A stretch of 64,000 bases of DNA from Oleispira sp963851095 (GTDB lineage Bacteria > Pseudomonadota > Gammaproteobacteria > Pseudomonadales > Oceanobacteraceae). The notes under the pieces are model-generated. The model made no database searches. It saw only the letters and a list, made by a program, of their open reading frames with translations, and was not told the origin of the DNA. Where the stretch lies: positions 62,001 to 126,000 of the forward strand of contig CAWKOX010000020.1 of NCBI GenBank assembly GCA_963851095.1, read 5' to 3'. Made by a program: the position numbers and the translations under genes. Below, one piece after another: positions 1 through 8,814 of the stretch (position 1 is the first letter of the stretch; each line of letters starts with the position of its first letter).

Positions 1-1
1 C

Positions 2-2497
2 ATGGGTAAGCTCGGGGCACACGAACTGAACCTCAGCTCTGACATTGATTTGATCTTTGCTTATCCAGAATCAGGCATGACCACGGGCAACCTTTCTTTG
101 CCCGAAAATGCACGCAACCGACGTGAGTTATCCAACCAAGAATTCTTTATCAAGGTTGGCCAAAAACTGATTCAAGCCCTCGACAATACCACCATTGATG
201 GTTTTGTTTTTCGGACCGATATGCGCTTACGCCCCTATGGTGAAAGCGGGCCGCTGGTGATGAACTTTCCTTCCATCGAAGAATATTATCAAGACCAAGG
301 GCGTGACTGGGAACGTTACGCCATGGTGAAAGCCCGTATCGTTAATGGTGAAGAGAGTAAAGAAGGCAAAGAGCTGCTATCGATTCTACGTCCTTTTATC
401 TATCGCCAGTACGTCGATTTTTCGGCCTTTGAATCATTACGTTCAATGAAAGCGATGATCAGCACCGAAGTGCGTCGTCGCGGTTTACAAACCAATGTAA
501 AACTCGGTTCTGGTGGCATTCGTGAAATTGAATTTGTGGTGCAAGCTTTCCAACTGATTCGCGGCGGTCAAGAAAAAGAGTTACAAGCGCGTGAACTATT
601 AATCATTCTTAATATATTAGAAGGTGAAGGCTACCTGCCGCAGCAAGCTTGCCAAGAGCTGCGCCAAGCCTATTTATTTTTGCGCGATGCAGAGCATGTT
701 ATTCAAGCACTAAACGACGAACAAACTCAGTTGCTACCCAACGATGATTATCAGCAATCGCATCAAGCGCAAACCCGCATGGCATTTGCGATGGGCTTCG
801 TAACTTGGGATAAATTTTTAAACGAGCTGAATGAACAAAGAGAAAAAGTAAGTCATCACTTCGCTCAGATCGTTGCACCGACTGAAGAAGATCAAGATGA
901 TAACGAAGAACATGCCAATAGCACGATCGAGAAAGAAGCGTGGCAAGATTTATGGCATGGCAACTTTGCTGAAGACCCAGAAAGTGATGGCAGCCAAAAT
1001 AACCAAGAATTTGAACACGAGTTTTTACAGCAATTCCCCTGCGCGCAAAGCGATGTGGTTCTTGAACTGATTACCAAGTTCCGAGAATCTAGGGCGGTTA
1101 AGTCGATGCAGGCCATTGGTCGTGAACGCCTTGATACATTGATGCCTCTATTATTGAAGAAGGTTTGGAATAGCGAAAACCCCGTTGATACCTTAGAACG
1201 CATTCTTCCTATTATCAGTGCCATCGTTCGACGCACGGTTTATCTGGTGCTATTGAGTGAAAACCCAGAAGCACTGAAGCATCTAGTCAAACTTTGCTCG
1301 ATCAGCCCTTGGGTTGCAGACTACATTGCCCAAGCACCGATTCTTTTAGATGAATTATTAAACCCACAACAGTTTTATAGCCCTGTCACTAAACAAGACT
1401 TGGCGACCGAATTGCATCTTAGATTATTACGCATCGACGAAGATGATCTTGAACAGCAAATGGATCAACTGCGTCACTTTGCCAATGCCCACAAATTGCG
1501 CGCTGCCGCCAACGAAGTACAAGGTACTCTAACCTTAATGAAAGTGAGTGATTACCTCACGAACTTAGCCGAAGTATTACTCGATAAAGTCAGCCAGCTA
1601 GCCTGGCAACAAGTCGTCGCCAAACATGGCTACCCAAGAGATGCCAATAATGAAGAAGTACTAGAGCCCGAATTTATAGTGGTGGGCTATGGCAAAATGG
1701 GCGGTTTAGAACTGAGCTATGGCTCCGATCTCGATTTGGTTTTTCTCTACGATACTGCCAAAGGAAAATCGACCTCGGGGACTCGCGAACTGGATAACGG
1801 CGTCTTTTATACCCGCATGGGCCAGCGCATGATTCACATTCTTAGCACCCAAACCCGTGCCGGGGAATTGTATGAAATCGATATGCGTCTGCGTCCTTCG
1901 GGCGAGTCCGGCATGATCGCTACGTCTCTTGCGGGATTCGAGAAGTACCAACAAGAAAATGCTTGGACTTGGGAACACCAAGCCTTGATTCGTGCTCGTA
2001 AAGTTTCGGGCAGCGATGCCGTACAAGCCAAATTTGAACAGATTCGTGAGCAAATTCTCACCGCCACACGAGAAAAGGCAATCTTGAGTGAAGAAGTACA
2101 AGCCATGCGTCAAAAAATGAGGGATAATCTGGGCTCGAAAAATACTACCGATGTGCGTTTTCAGCTAAAGCAAGATGCCGGTGGCATTGTTGATATCGAA
2201 TTTATGGTGCAATACGGTGTGCTCGCTTGGGCTCACCAACACCCAGAACTGACGCACGTAACCGACAATATGCGGTTATTAGATGCCTTTGTTCAATGTG
2301 GCCTGATGAGTTCACAAGACTGTCAGACCCTCCAGGAAACCTACCTGGCCTATCGCGTTGAAACCCATAAACGCGCACTGCAAAAACAAGATTTACTAAT
2401 GACCCAAGAAGAATTGGTTCAATTAGGCTTTGATATTAAAATCAACAATGTCGTCTCACTTTGGACATCTTGGCTCGCGACCACTGCAGATCGTTGA
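2..2497 (+). CDS. glnE: Bifunctional glutamine synthetase adenylyltransferase/adenylyl-removing enzyme (5' truncated)
   Basis: This is the 3' portion of glnE; the window cuts off the N-terminus, so the ATG at position 2 is an internal codon. GlnE adds AMP to, or removes it from, the adenylylation tyrosine of glutamine synthetase in response to PII. Two nucleotidyltransferase modules are visible. The first begins right at the window edge with HELNLSSDIDLIF (adenylyl-removing half). The second has GYGKMGGLELSYGSDLDL at about residue 560 (adenylylating half). The 831 residues seen compare with about 950 in the family, so roughly 120-150 residues are missing. The target enzyme, glnA, lies about 30 kb further on and keeps the tyrosine. 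ilvE follows after 69 bases, the order known from Pseudomonas. Confidence 0.96.
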   Translation: MGKLGAHELNLSSDIDLIFAYPESGMTTGNLSLPENARNRRELSNQEFFIKVGQKLIQALDNTTIDGFVFRTDMRLRPYGESGPLVMNFPSIEEYYQDQGRDWERYAMVKARIVNGEESKEGKELLSILRPFIYRQYVDFSAFESLRSMKAMISTEVRRRGLQTNVKLGSGGIREIEFVVQAFQLIRGGQEKELQARELLIILNILEGEGYLPQQACQELRQAYLFLRDAEHVIQALNDEQTQLLPNDDYQQSHQAQTRMAFAMGFVTWDKFLNELNEQREKVSHHFAQIVAPTEEDQDDNEEHANSTIEKEAWQDLWHGNFAEDPESDGSQNNQEFEHEFLQQFPCAQSDVVLELITKFRESRAVKSMQAIGRERLDTLMPLLLKKVWNSENPVDTLERILPIISAIVRRTVYLVLLSENPEALKHLVKLCSISPWVADYIAQAPILLDELLNPQQFYSPVTKQDLATELHLRLLRIDEDDLEQQMDQLRHFANAHKLRAAANEVQGTLTLMKVSDYLTNLAEVLLDKVSQLAWQQVVAKHGYPRDANNEEVLEPEFIVVGYGKMGGLELSYGSDLDLVFLYDTAKGKSTSGTRELDNGVFYTRMGQRMIHILSTQTRAGELYEIDMRLRPSGESGMIATSLAGFEKYQQENAWTWEHQALIRARKVSGSDAVQAKFEQIREQILTATREKAILSEEVQAMRQKMRDNLGSKNTTDVRFQLKQDAGGIVDIEFMVQYGVLAWAHQHPELTHVTDNMRLLDAFVQCGLMSSQDCQTLQETYLAYRVETHKRALQKQDLLMTQEELVQLGFDIKINNVVSLWTSWLATTADR

Positions 2498-2566
2498 TAA
2501 GCATTTGATACAATATTGAATCAGGAAACCCTACGCGGGTTTCCGTAGCTAACGTTAGGAATAGAA

Positions 2567-3562
2567 ATGGCCGCATTTGGAACAGTTTTCATGCCGAAAA
2601 TGGCATTGGCATCTTTCGATAATAATTCTTGGACAGCGTCACGCATCGTTCCATCCGACAAATTAGAGCTTCATCCTGGCGCGCATGTCTTACATTACTC
2701 AAGCACATGCTTTGAAGGTTTGAAGGCATTTAAGCACGAAGATGGCAGCGTTAATGTTTTCCGTATGGATGCCAATATTGAGCGCATGTCACAAAGCAGC
2801 GAGCTGCTTTATCTGCCTAAAATTGATAAAGCACAGCTGGCTCAAATGATTAAAGACAGCGTTGCTTTATATGCCGACGAAGTACCTAGCCCTCCTGGCT
2901 CTATGTACATTCGCCCGACGCACATCGGCACTGAAGCGGCGGTTGGTAAAGCTGCCGCCCCTTCTGAGTCTTCACTGATGTACATTTTGACTTCTCCAGT
3001 AGGCGATTATTTCAAGAGTGGCGCTAAGCCATTGCGCTTATTGCTAGAAGAAGACGGCATGCGTTGCGCGCCTCATATGGGCATGATCAAAAGTGGCGGC
3101 AACTACGCCAGCGCATTAGGACCCATCCTGCGAGCACGTAAAGAATGTGATGCCGACCAAATTTTGTTTTGCCCTAACGGCGACGTTCAAGAAACCGGCG
3201 CGGCTAACTTTATTTTGATTGATGGCAACGAGATCATCACCAAAGCGTTAGACAGTTCTTTCTTGCACGGCATTACCCGCGATTCTATTTTAACCATCGC
3301 CCGCGATTCAGGAATGACCGTCACCGAACGCGATTTCACCGTAACCGAATTGTTAGAACGCGCTAAAAAGCCTGGCACCGAAGCCGCGCTTTCTGGCACT
3401 GCCGCTGTTTTAACCCCTGTTGGCACCTTAATTCATAACGGTGAAGAGTTTACAGTAGGTTCCGGTGAGCCTGGTGAAACAACCAATAAGTTGCGCCAAG
3501 CATTGAATGATATTCAATGGGGCAAGGCCGAAGATAAATACGGCTGGCTGGAAAGCGTTTAA
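2567..3562 (+). CDS. ilvE: Branched-chain amino acid aminotransferase (class IV PLP enzyme)
   Basis: This enzyme catalyses the last step of leucine, isoleucine and valine synthesis, moving an amino group from glutamate to the branched 2-oxo acids in the cytosol. The 331 residues resemble the longer 'BCAT' form, with HYSSTCFEGLKAF near residue 42 and the PLP lysine expected at Lys175 in GMIKSGGNYA. EALSGTAA-type cofactor-binding sequence (AALSGTAAVLTPVG) lies near residue 275. The start is supported by TTAGGAA eight bases upstream of the ATG. It sits 69 bases after glnE on the same strand and is followed by a clear intrinsic terminator, so it is the last gene of this unit. Confidence 0.95.
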   Translation: MAAFGTVFMPKMALASFDNNSWTASRIVPSDKLELHPGAHVLHYSSTCFEGLKAFKHEDGSVNVFRMDANIERMSQSSELLYLPKIDKAQLAQMIKDSVALYADEVPSPPGSMYIRPTHIGTEAAVGKAAAPSESSLMYILTSPVGDYFKSGAKPLRLLLEEDGMRCAPHMGMIKSGGNYASALGPILRARKECDADQILFCPNGDVQETGAANFILIDGNEIITKALDSSFLHGITRDSILTIARDSGMTVTERDFTVTELLERAKKPGTEAALSGTAAVLTPVGTLIHNGEEFTVGSGEPGETTNKLRQALNDIQWGKAEDKYGWLESV

Positions 3563-3606
3563 CAATGGCTGAAGTAGCCTTTCTGAATACCAGAAAAAAA
3601 TAATCT

Positions 3607-3645
3607 AAACCTGCCTCGTATTACAGCGTCGCAGGTTTTTTTTGC
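3607..3645 (+). terminator. Intrinsic terminator after ilvE
   Basis: The stem AACCTGC / GCAGGTT (3608-3614 with 3631-3637) is followed by an uninterrupted run of T. It separates ilvE from nhaD. Confidence 0.75.
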
Positions 3646-3681
3646 TGTTTTTTTTATGACTTTTTATTTGAGATCATCAAT

Positions 3682-4926
3682 ATGAGTACTGTTTCAATTC
3701 TATTAATCATCATTGTATCCATTGGCTTTTTATCCATAATCGCTGAAGATCTGATTAAGGTGAATAAAGCCAAGTCGACTTTGTTTTGGGGAACGCTGGC
3801 GTGGATTGTGTATTTTATTTCTTCCAGTGGTTCTGGGCATACCGAAGCCGCTTCGGAAGCGCTCAATGAAAACTTATTAGATATTGCAACGCTCTGGTTA
3901 TTCTTATTCTCGGCCATGACCTTTGTGGCGTATTTATCAGAGAAAGGCGTTATTGAAATTATTGCCGGCTTTTTACTGCCCAAGCAGCTCAGTGAAAAAG
4001 GCCTATTGTTTTTCATTGGTACTTTTTCTTTTATCTTTTCTTCCTTGGCCGATAACATCACCGCGACCTTAGTCAGTTTAACGATCTTGCTAGGCTTAAA
4101 CATTGATCGCGATAAACTGATCAAGTACGCCATCGTTGTTATTTATGGGGTGAATGCGGGAGGTGTTTCATTAATCACCGGTGACGTCACAACCTTGATG
4201 ATCTTCTTAGCTGACAAGGTCAGTATTTCTGATTTACTCATGCTGGTATTACCTGCCTTTACCTCCGTCATTCTTTTATGCATTTTAATGTCATTCGGTA
4301 TGAACGGCCGCATTGACGTGATAACCCAAAAACACACGTTATCGTCGGTTGATACCGTGATCTCTGCGCTGTTCTTTTTCACAATTATTGGCGTTATTTT
4401 TGGCAACGTTCTCTTTTCAATCCCACCCGTTTTATCTTTCCTATTTGGTTTAAGCGTCATGTTTATGGTGGCGAGAGTATTAGATCGAGACGAACCGATT
4501 TTGGACTATGTACGTAAAATTGAATTTGATACCTTACTCTTCTTCTTAGGCGTATTACTGTTGGTAGGTATGCTCAAAGAAATTGGAGTCTTAGAGTTAT
4601 TCTTAGAAGCTTATAAGCAAACTCCTACGCTCATCGCTAACTACGTGGTCGGTATCACTTCGGCGCTATTTGATAACGTGCCATTAACCTCAGCGATTCT
4701 AAAATCAGGCATTGATATGGCTGGTAACGAATGGCTTGCGTTAACCTTTTCGGTAGGCGTTGGTGGTGCGTTACTGGCGATTGGTTCAGCAGCGGGGGTG
4801 ATTGCAATGAGTAAGATTCCTGAACTAACGTTTATGCGTTATTTGAAATTTTTCCCGCAGTTATTTGTTGCCTATACCGCGGGTTACTTTCTGGTTGTTG
4901 TCTTTGTTCAATTCGTTCGGGGCTAA
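3682..4926 (+). CDS. nhaD: NhaD-family Na+/H+ antiporter
   Basis: An inner-membrane protein of 414 residues made almost wholly of hydrophobic segments (about 11-13 by eye), matching the NhaD branch of the ion-transporter superfamily. These proteins expel Na+ (or Li+) in exchange for protons and support growth in alkaline or saline conditions. The two conserved half-helix motifs of the family can be seen: LADNITATLVS near residue 123 and FDNVPLTSA near residue 330, both with the Asp-Asn pair expected at the ion site. It is monocistronic in appearance, with a terminator upstream and 155 bases of gene-free sequence downstream. The start codon has only a weak ribosome-binding site (GAGATC). Confidence 0.9.
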   Translation: MSTVSILLIIIVSIGFLSIIAEDLIKVNKAKSTLFWGTLAWIVYFISSSGSGHTEAASEALNENLLDIATLWLFLFSAMTFVAYLSEKGVIEIIAGFLLPKQLSEKGLLFFIGTFSFIFSSLADNITATLVSLTILLGLNIDRDKLIKYAIVVIYGVNAGGVSLITGDVTTLMIFLADKVSISDLLMLVLPAFTSVILLCILMSFGMNGRIDVITQKHTLSSVDTVISALFFFTIIGVIFGNVLFSIPPVLSFLFGLSVMFMVARVLDRDEPILDYVRKIEFDTLLFFLGVLLLVGMLKEIGVLELFLEAYKQTPTLIANYVVGITSALFDNVPLTSAILKSGIDMAGNEWLALTFSVGVGGALLAIGSAAGVIAMSKIPELTFMRYLKFFPQLFVAYTAGYFLVVVFVQFVRG

Positions 4927-5081
4927 CCAGTCTGTTCAATACAGTAGGTATTAACAAAGATATCTGCTGTATTGCTAACTACGATGACTAAAATACTGAG
5001 TTCCATTTTCACGAGCTATTCAGCAAGCCGTTTTATAACTAAGATAAAACCATCATTCACATTCTTGAATAAGTTTTTTCT

Positions 5082-5744
5082 ATGCTCAATCTAGATTTCA
5101 AAAAACGCGTTTTTATTGATAGTAAGCTAGAAGAGTGGCAACCCAGTCCAATGAAAGGTGTTTGGCGTAAACGCTTAGCGCGCGAAGACGCGGAGCAAGG
5201 CCACGCAACCAGCATTGTAAGGTATGACGCAGGGGCAAGCTTTTCTTCTCACCCTCATCCGTTAGGCGAAGAAATTTTTGTCTTAAAGGGCGTCTTTTCT
5301 GATGAAACCGGAGACTACCCTGCGGGCACTTACATTCGTAATCCTGAAGGCTTTGAGCACGCGCCTTTTAGTAAAGAAGGCTGCACCTTGTTTGTGAAGC
5401 TACATCAATTTCAAGTTGATGATACTAAACAGGTTCGCATCGATACGCGTAATACCGAATGGCAGCCTGGCAATGGAAACCTAAAGGTCATTCCTCTGCA
5501 TCAATTCAGTAATAAAGTGATGAGTGAATCAAGTGCATTAGTGTTTTGGCCAGCAGGCGAGAAGTTTCAACCCCATACTCATTTTGGTGGCGAAGAAATT
5601 TTGGTCATCAGTGGCGAGTTCATCGATGATCATGGCCGCTATCCCGCGGGCAGCTGGTTGCGTAGCCCGCACTTAAGCAAACATAATCCGTATGTCGAAG
5701 AAGATACTGTGATTCTGGTAAAAGTCGGACATCTTCCGGCTTAG
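5082..5744 (+). CDS. Tandem-cupin protein, ChrR C-terminal-like
   Basis: A 220-residue cytosolic protein built from two copies of the cupin type found at the C-terminus of the anti-sigma factor ChrR. Repeat 1 carries HPHPLGEEIFVL near residue 57 and YPAGTYIRNP. Repeat 2 carries HTHFGGEEILVI near residue 165 and YPAGSWLRSP. The His and Glu residues in each repeat are the usual metal ligands. It lacks the N-terminal zinc anti-sigma domain, and no ECF sigma factor is next to it, so it is not a classical ChrR. A role in sensing or detoxifying a small molecule or oxidant is possible, but the substrate cannot be told. No strong ribosome-binding site precedes the ATG. Confidence 0.85.
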   Translation: MLNLDFKKRVFIDSKLEEWQPSPMKGVWRKRLAREDAEQGHATSIVRYDAGASFSSHPHPLGEEIFVLKGVFSDETGDYPAGTYIRNPEGFEHAPFSKEGCTLFVKLHQFQVDDTKQVRIDTRNTEWQPGNGNLKVIPLHQFSNKVMSESSALVFWPAGEKFQPHTHFGGEEILVISGEFIDDHGRYPAGSWLRSPHLSKHNPYVEEDTVILVKVGHLPA

Positions 5745-6188
5745 AATCTCTCCAGCTTCTCTCTAGCCCCACTCCTCCTTCCCGCTTTTTCTAGCTGTGT
5801 AAAAAAGCAACGAATTGAGCACAGCCGCGTTAAAACAAACGTTTGAATGACTTATATCGAAGTTATGCGTGTAGTTATCCCCAGAAACTGTGGAGAAGTA
5901 CCTCTTCTAATTGTTTGATTTTATTCACAATTCTAAATAATTCTTTTATTCAGTCTTACTCTCATATTACCCACAAATAACTAACAACTTAATCACATAG
6001 CTAATAAATTGATACACAATTTTGGGATAACTGCCTTGTAGGCTTAGTTCACATTTCGCACACCTTTCTCACCCAAGGTTCAATTCACATCGCTAGCAAG
6101 TAACAATCTTTGCTGAATTTCGCTAGAATCAGCTCCAAGAATGGGAAACGAAAACCATAATAATCCCATCTTCACCTTAGGAAAAAAC
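5745..6188. other. 444-bp gene-free A+T-rich stretch with DnaA-box-like 9-mers
   Basis: No credible gene is present here. The stretch holds 9-mers close to the DnaA box TTATNCACA: a perfect match TTATTCACA at 5921-5929, and one-mismatch forms at 5875-5883 (TTATCCCCA), 5889-5897 (reverse strand, TTCTCCACA), 5967-5975 (TTACCCACA) and 5989-5997 (TTAATCACA). It also serves as the upstream region of the sphingomyelinase-like gene. None of the genes usually found at oriC flank it. Confidence 0.4.
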
Positions 6189-7910
6189 ATGATCAATAAT
6201 AAATATTCTATGCAGATGCTGTCGGCATTAGCACTGTCGTTAATTGCGGGAAGTGCTGTTGCTATGTCAAAAGCACCCAGCGTATTAGAAACCGACATTG
6301 TCTTTACTAACAGTACCCTCGACACCTTGCAGGTCGAATTGTCAGGCGATGCCAGTGCCGTTCAGCAAGCTTATCAAGTTGCACCGTTAGCGACTGCGAC
6401 CTTGGCTAAGCTAAGTCGACAGACAGGAGACTCAAGCGCGCTTAACATTCGACTTTCTAATAACGACTATCAAATTAATCTTAGCCAGCAAACGGAAGGC
6501 ACCGACTTAACATTTGGTGCTCATACCAATGATCTTAATATTGCCCCACAAGATAATAGCGAGATCCAACGCTATACAACCCAGCTGGCAGGCGATAGTA
6601 ATACCTTGGCATTTAATGCCAGTAATCTAAGCGACGGTGGCCAGCTCACTTATGTGCTACAAGAAGATGATAAGAAACCTGCTTTAGGTCGCGCGAATCA
6701 GTTTAATGTTTTGAGCTACAACATTTGGGCAACAACCATTTTTGGCTCTAAAAAAGTAGGCACCCGCTTAGATGAAATGCCCGCCATCATGGCAGGCTAC
6801 GATGCATTAGTTTTGACCGAAGTATTCGATGATATCGCTACTGCATCTTTACTAAAAAAACTGCGTGCTGAATACCCTTACCAAAGCGCTGAGATTTTTA
6901 AAGCGGGTAAAATTATGAAATCAGGCACTCGCATTTTATCGCGCTGGCCTTTCGTGCTTGAAGATCACTTCACATACAATCCTTGCAACGGTATTCAATG
7001 TGCGGCGACTCGCGGCGTTATTCACGCGCGTATTAACAAGCAAGGCAATCCTTATCACCTATTCGCCACCCATACGCAATCATCCGATGATGATGCTAAC
7101 CGTTCAGCACGCTTAGGCCAGCTAAACGAAATGGGCGAATACATTCGTAGCCTGAATATTCCTGCCGATGAGGCAGTAATTATGGCGGGGGATTTCAATG
7201 TTAATAAAATTGGCTTACCAGAAGATCGTGATTACTTAGAAGCGGTATTGGCAGCCACGGAGCCTACCAATACAGGCCACAATCTGACTTACGACGGGCA
7301 AACAAATACCTGGGCTGAAGCCGCCTATTCTGAATACCTAGATTACACGTTAGTAGCTAATGATCATTTGCAACCTACTCTTGCTGAGCAAGAAATTCTT
7401 GCACCGCGCAGCACGAAAGATGCACTTTGGGGCGAGTGGGATATTTCTGATCATTATGCGGCACGAGGTATTTTTACTTATCCTTCTGCAGTGCAGCCAC
7501 AGCGCTCAGCCTTCCCATTTATGGGCGATGTCGTGCATTTCAAAACAGCCAATGGTCATTACATGCGTAGCATGAGTGGTGGTAATAGCTTTATATCTGC
7601 CGGATCTGATTATGTTGGCACCTGGGAAAGTTTCACTTTTGAAGATCAGGGCAATGATAAAGTCGCTATTCGAGCATTTGATGGTCACTATGTGGCGTTA
7701 GATTCTTACTTAGTGGGCACGCTTAAAGCCACAGCAGATTCAGTAACGGATGCCGCTGTATTTACCTTAGTTAAACTGGGTAATAACACACTCGCGATCC
7801 AAGCAGATAATGGTAAGTATTTGCGCGCTGACTTTGGCGGCAATGCAGGCCTCAGTGCAGCCTCTGCAGAAATAGGGGCAAATCAAACATTTACCCTTAT
7901 CCGCCATTAA
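6189..7910 (+). CDS. Secreted sphingomyelinase C-like phosphodiesterase with C-terminal beta-trefoil
   Basis: An exported hydrolase of 573 residues. The ATG at 6189 is chosen because AGGAAA precedes it and the product then begins with a typical signal peptide ending SAVAMSKA; the open frame extends 48 bases further up. Residues about 25-165 form a beta-rich domain I do not recognise. Residues about 170-430 are an endonuclease/exonuclease/phosphatase (DNase I-like) fold with LSYNIW (Asn178), TEVFDD (Glu211, metal), ATHTQ, GDFNVNK (Asp335, Asn337), DYTLVAND and ISDHYA (catalytic His422). This set fits bacterial neutral sphingomyelinases, which release phosphocholine. The last 125 residues look like a fascin-like beta-trefoil (GDVVHFKTANGHYMR and related repeats), which may bind glycans. 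Activity on sphingomyelin itself is inferred. Confidence 0.82.
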   Translation: MINNKYSMQMLSALALSLIAGSAVAMSKAPSVLETDIVFTNSTLDTLQVELSGDASAVQQAYQVAPLATATLAKLSRQTGDSSALNIRLSNNDYQINLSQQTEGTDLTFGAHTNDLNIAPQDNSEIQRYTTQLAGDSNTLAFNASNLSDGGQLTYVLQEDDKKPALGRANQFNVLSYNIWATTIFGSKKVGTRLDEMPAIMAGYDALVLTEVFDDIATASLLKKLRAEYPYQSAEIFKAGKIMKSGTRILSRWPFVLEDHFTYNPCNGIQCAATRGVIHARINKQGNPYHLFATHTQSSDDDANRSARLGQLNEMGEYIRSLNIPADEAVIMAGDFNVNKIGLPEDRDYLEAVLAATEPTNTGHNLTYDGQTNTWAEAAYSEYLDYTLVANDHLQPTLAEQEILAPRSTKDALWGEWDISDHYAARGIFTYPSAVQPQRSAFPFMGDVVHFKTANGHYMRSMSGGNSFISAGSDYVGTWESFTFEDQGNDKVAIRAFDGHYVALDSYLVGTLKATADSVTDAAVFTLVKLGNNTLAIQADNGKYLRADFGGNAGLSAASAEIGANQTFTLIRH

Positions 7911-7958
7911 GTCATGACCCTACACTGTCAATTTAAGTAAATTTTCAGTTACGCCAAG

Positions 7959-7995
7959 GGAGTTAGATGAGTATACTATTTGCTCATTTAACTCC
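7959..7995 (+). terminator. Inverted repeat after the sphingomyelinase-like gene
   Basis: GGAGTTAGATGAG (7959-7971) pairs with CTCATTTAACTCC (7983-7995), with one G-T pair. There is no T-run, so this may be a factor-dependent terminator, an mRNA-stabilising hairpin or a protein-binding site. Confidence 0.4.
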
Positions 7996-8022
7996 TGCTC
8001 AATTATAAACGTGTGATTTTCT

Positions 8023-8736
8023 ATGCTGTACTACGTTCGTTTGGTCTCTGTTTCCCTTTACTTTGTATTATTTAGTTTTATGGCCGTAGCTTATTCATGT
8101 ATCCGTCCTTTTCACCCAAACAATACCCGTACGGCATTGAAATTTTTATACCCTACGTACTGGATGATGAATTTAAAAGTCATTCCATTAAACAACCCTA
8201 AAATCGATTACCCTGTCGTATATATTGCTAATCACCAAGATTTATTGGACACCTTTTACTTTGCTAAAATCTGGCCAAAGAATTGTTCAGGTGTTGGCAA
8301 AAAAGAGCTGGCTTGGGTGCCTGTTTTTGGGGCAGCATTTTGGTTAGCCGGTAATATTTTTATTAACCGTGGTGATAAAGATAAAGCGCATGCAGTCGTT
8401 GATCAGATGGCGGAAAAAATCACCCGCCTGAATCGTTCGATTTTCATTATGCCTGAAGGAACTCGTAGCCGTGGCAAAGGTTTGTTGCCGTTTAAGAAAG
8501 GCGCTTTTTTAACCGCCATTAAAGCGGGGGTTCCTATTGTTCCACTGTGCGTTAGCTCAACTAAAAATGTTACTTTGAGCGACTGGGCTCCTAAGCCTGG
8601 GCTAATAGAATTTTTAGAGCCTATTTCAACAGAAGGTTTAAGCGAGAAAGATGCTGAACGTCTAGCGCTTGAATGCCATAATTTAATGAAGGCAAAAATC
8701 GCTGAGTTAGATAGTCGTTTAGCCGCGGAATATTAG
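8023..8736 (+). CDS. plsC: 1-acyl-sn-glycerol-3-phosphate acyltransferase (PlsC family)
   Basis: A 237-residue membrane-bound acyltransferase that makes phosphatidic acid from lysophosphatidic acid. An N-terminal hydrophobic segment (residues about 5-28) anchors it. The catalytic HX4D motif is NHQDLLD near residue 71, and the acceptor-binding motif is MPEGTRSRG near residue 143. KKGAFLTAIKAGVPIVPL follows, as in the family. No Shine-Dalgarno sequence is obvious before the ATG. It stands alone between the inverted repeat at 7959 and the convergent lipase gene. Genomes often carry several PlsC paralogues, so the exact substrate is uncertain. Confidence 0.9.
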   Translation: MLYYVRLVSVSLYFVLFSFMAVAYSCIRPFHPNNTRTALKFLYPTYWMMNLKVIPLNNPKIDYPVVYIANHQDLLDTFYFAKIWPKNCSGVGKKELAWVPVFGAAFWLAGNIFINRGDKDKAHAVVDQMAEKITRLNRSIFIMPEGTRSRGKGLLPFKKGAFLTAIKAGVPIVPLCVSSTKNVTLSDWAPKPGLIEFLEPISTEGLSEKDAERLALECHNLMKAKIAELDSRLAAEY

Positions 8737-8795
8737 TCTGACAAAGCAGTAACCACGCATTAATCATTTATTTTAGGAATAGCGCTGATAATAAA

Positions 8796-8813
8796 AGGCT
8801 GTAATCTCAGCCT
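8796..8813 (-). terminator. Intrinsic terminator of the folA-lipase unit
   Basis: Read on the minus strand, AGGCTG / CAGCCT with a 6-base loop is followed by TTTTATTAT, just after the stop of the patatin-like gene. Confidence 0.6.
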
Positions 8814-8814
8814 C

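Noticed and set aside
1706..2113. 135-codon minus-strand frame inside glnE
   Set aside because: Antisense shadow of a strongly conserved region of glnE; no family features.
3654..4460. Two minus-strand frames opposite nhaD (159 and 105 codons)
   Set aside because: Shadows of the hydrophobic codons of nhaD; Lys/Asn-rich products without recognisable features.
5745..6188. Chromosomal origin of replication
   Set aside because: DnaA-box-like 9-mers occur, but dnaA, dnaN, gidA, rpmH or similar neighbours are absent and only one 9-mer is perfect.
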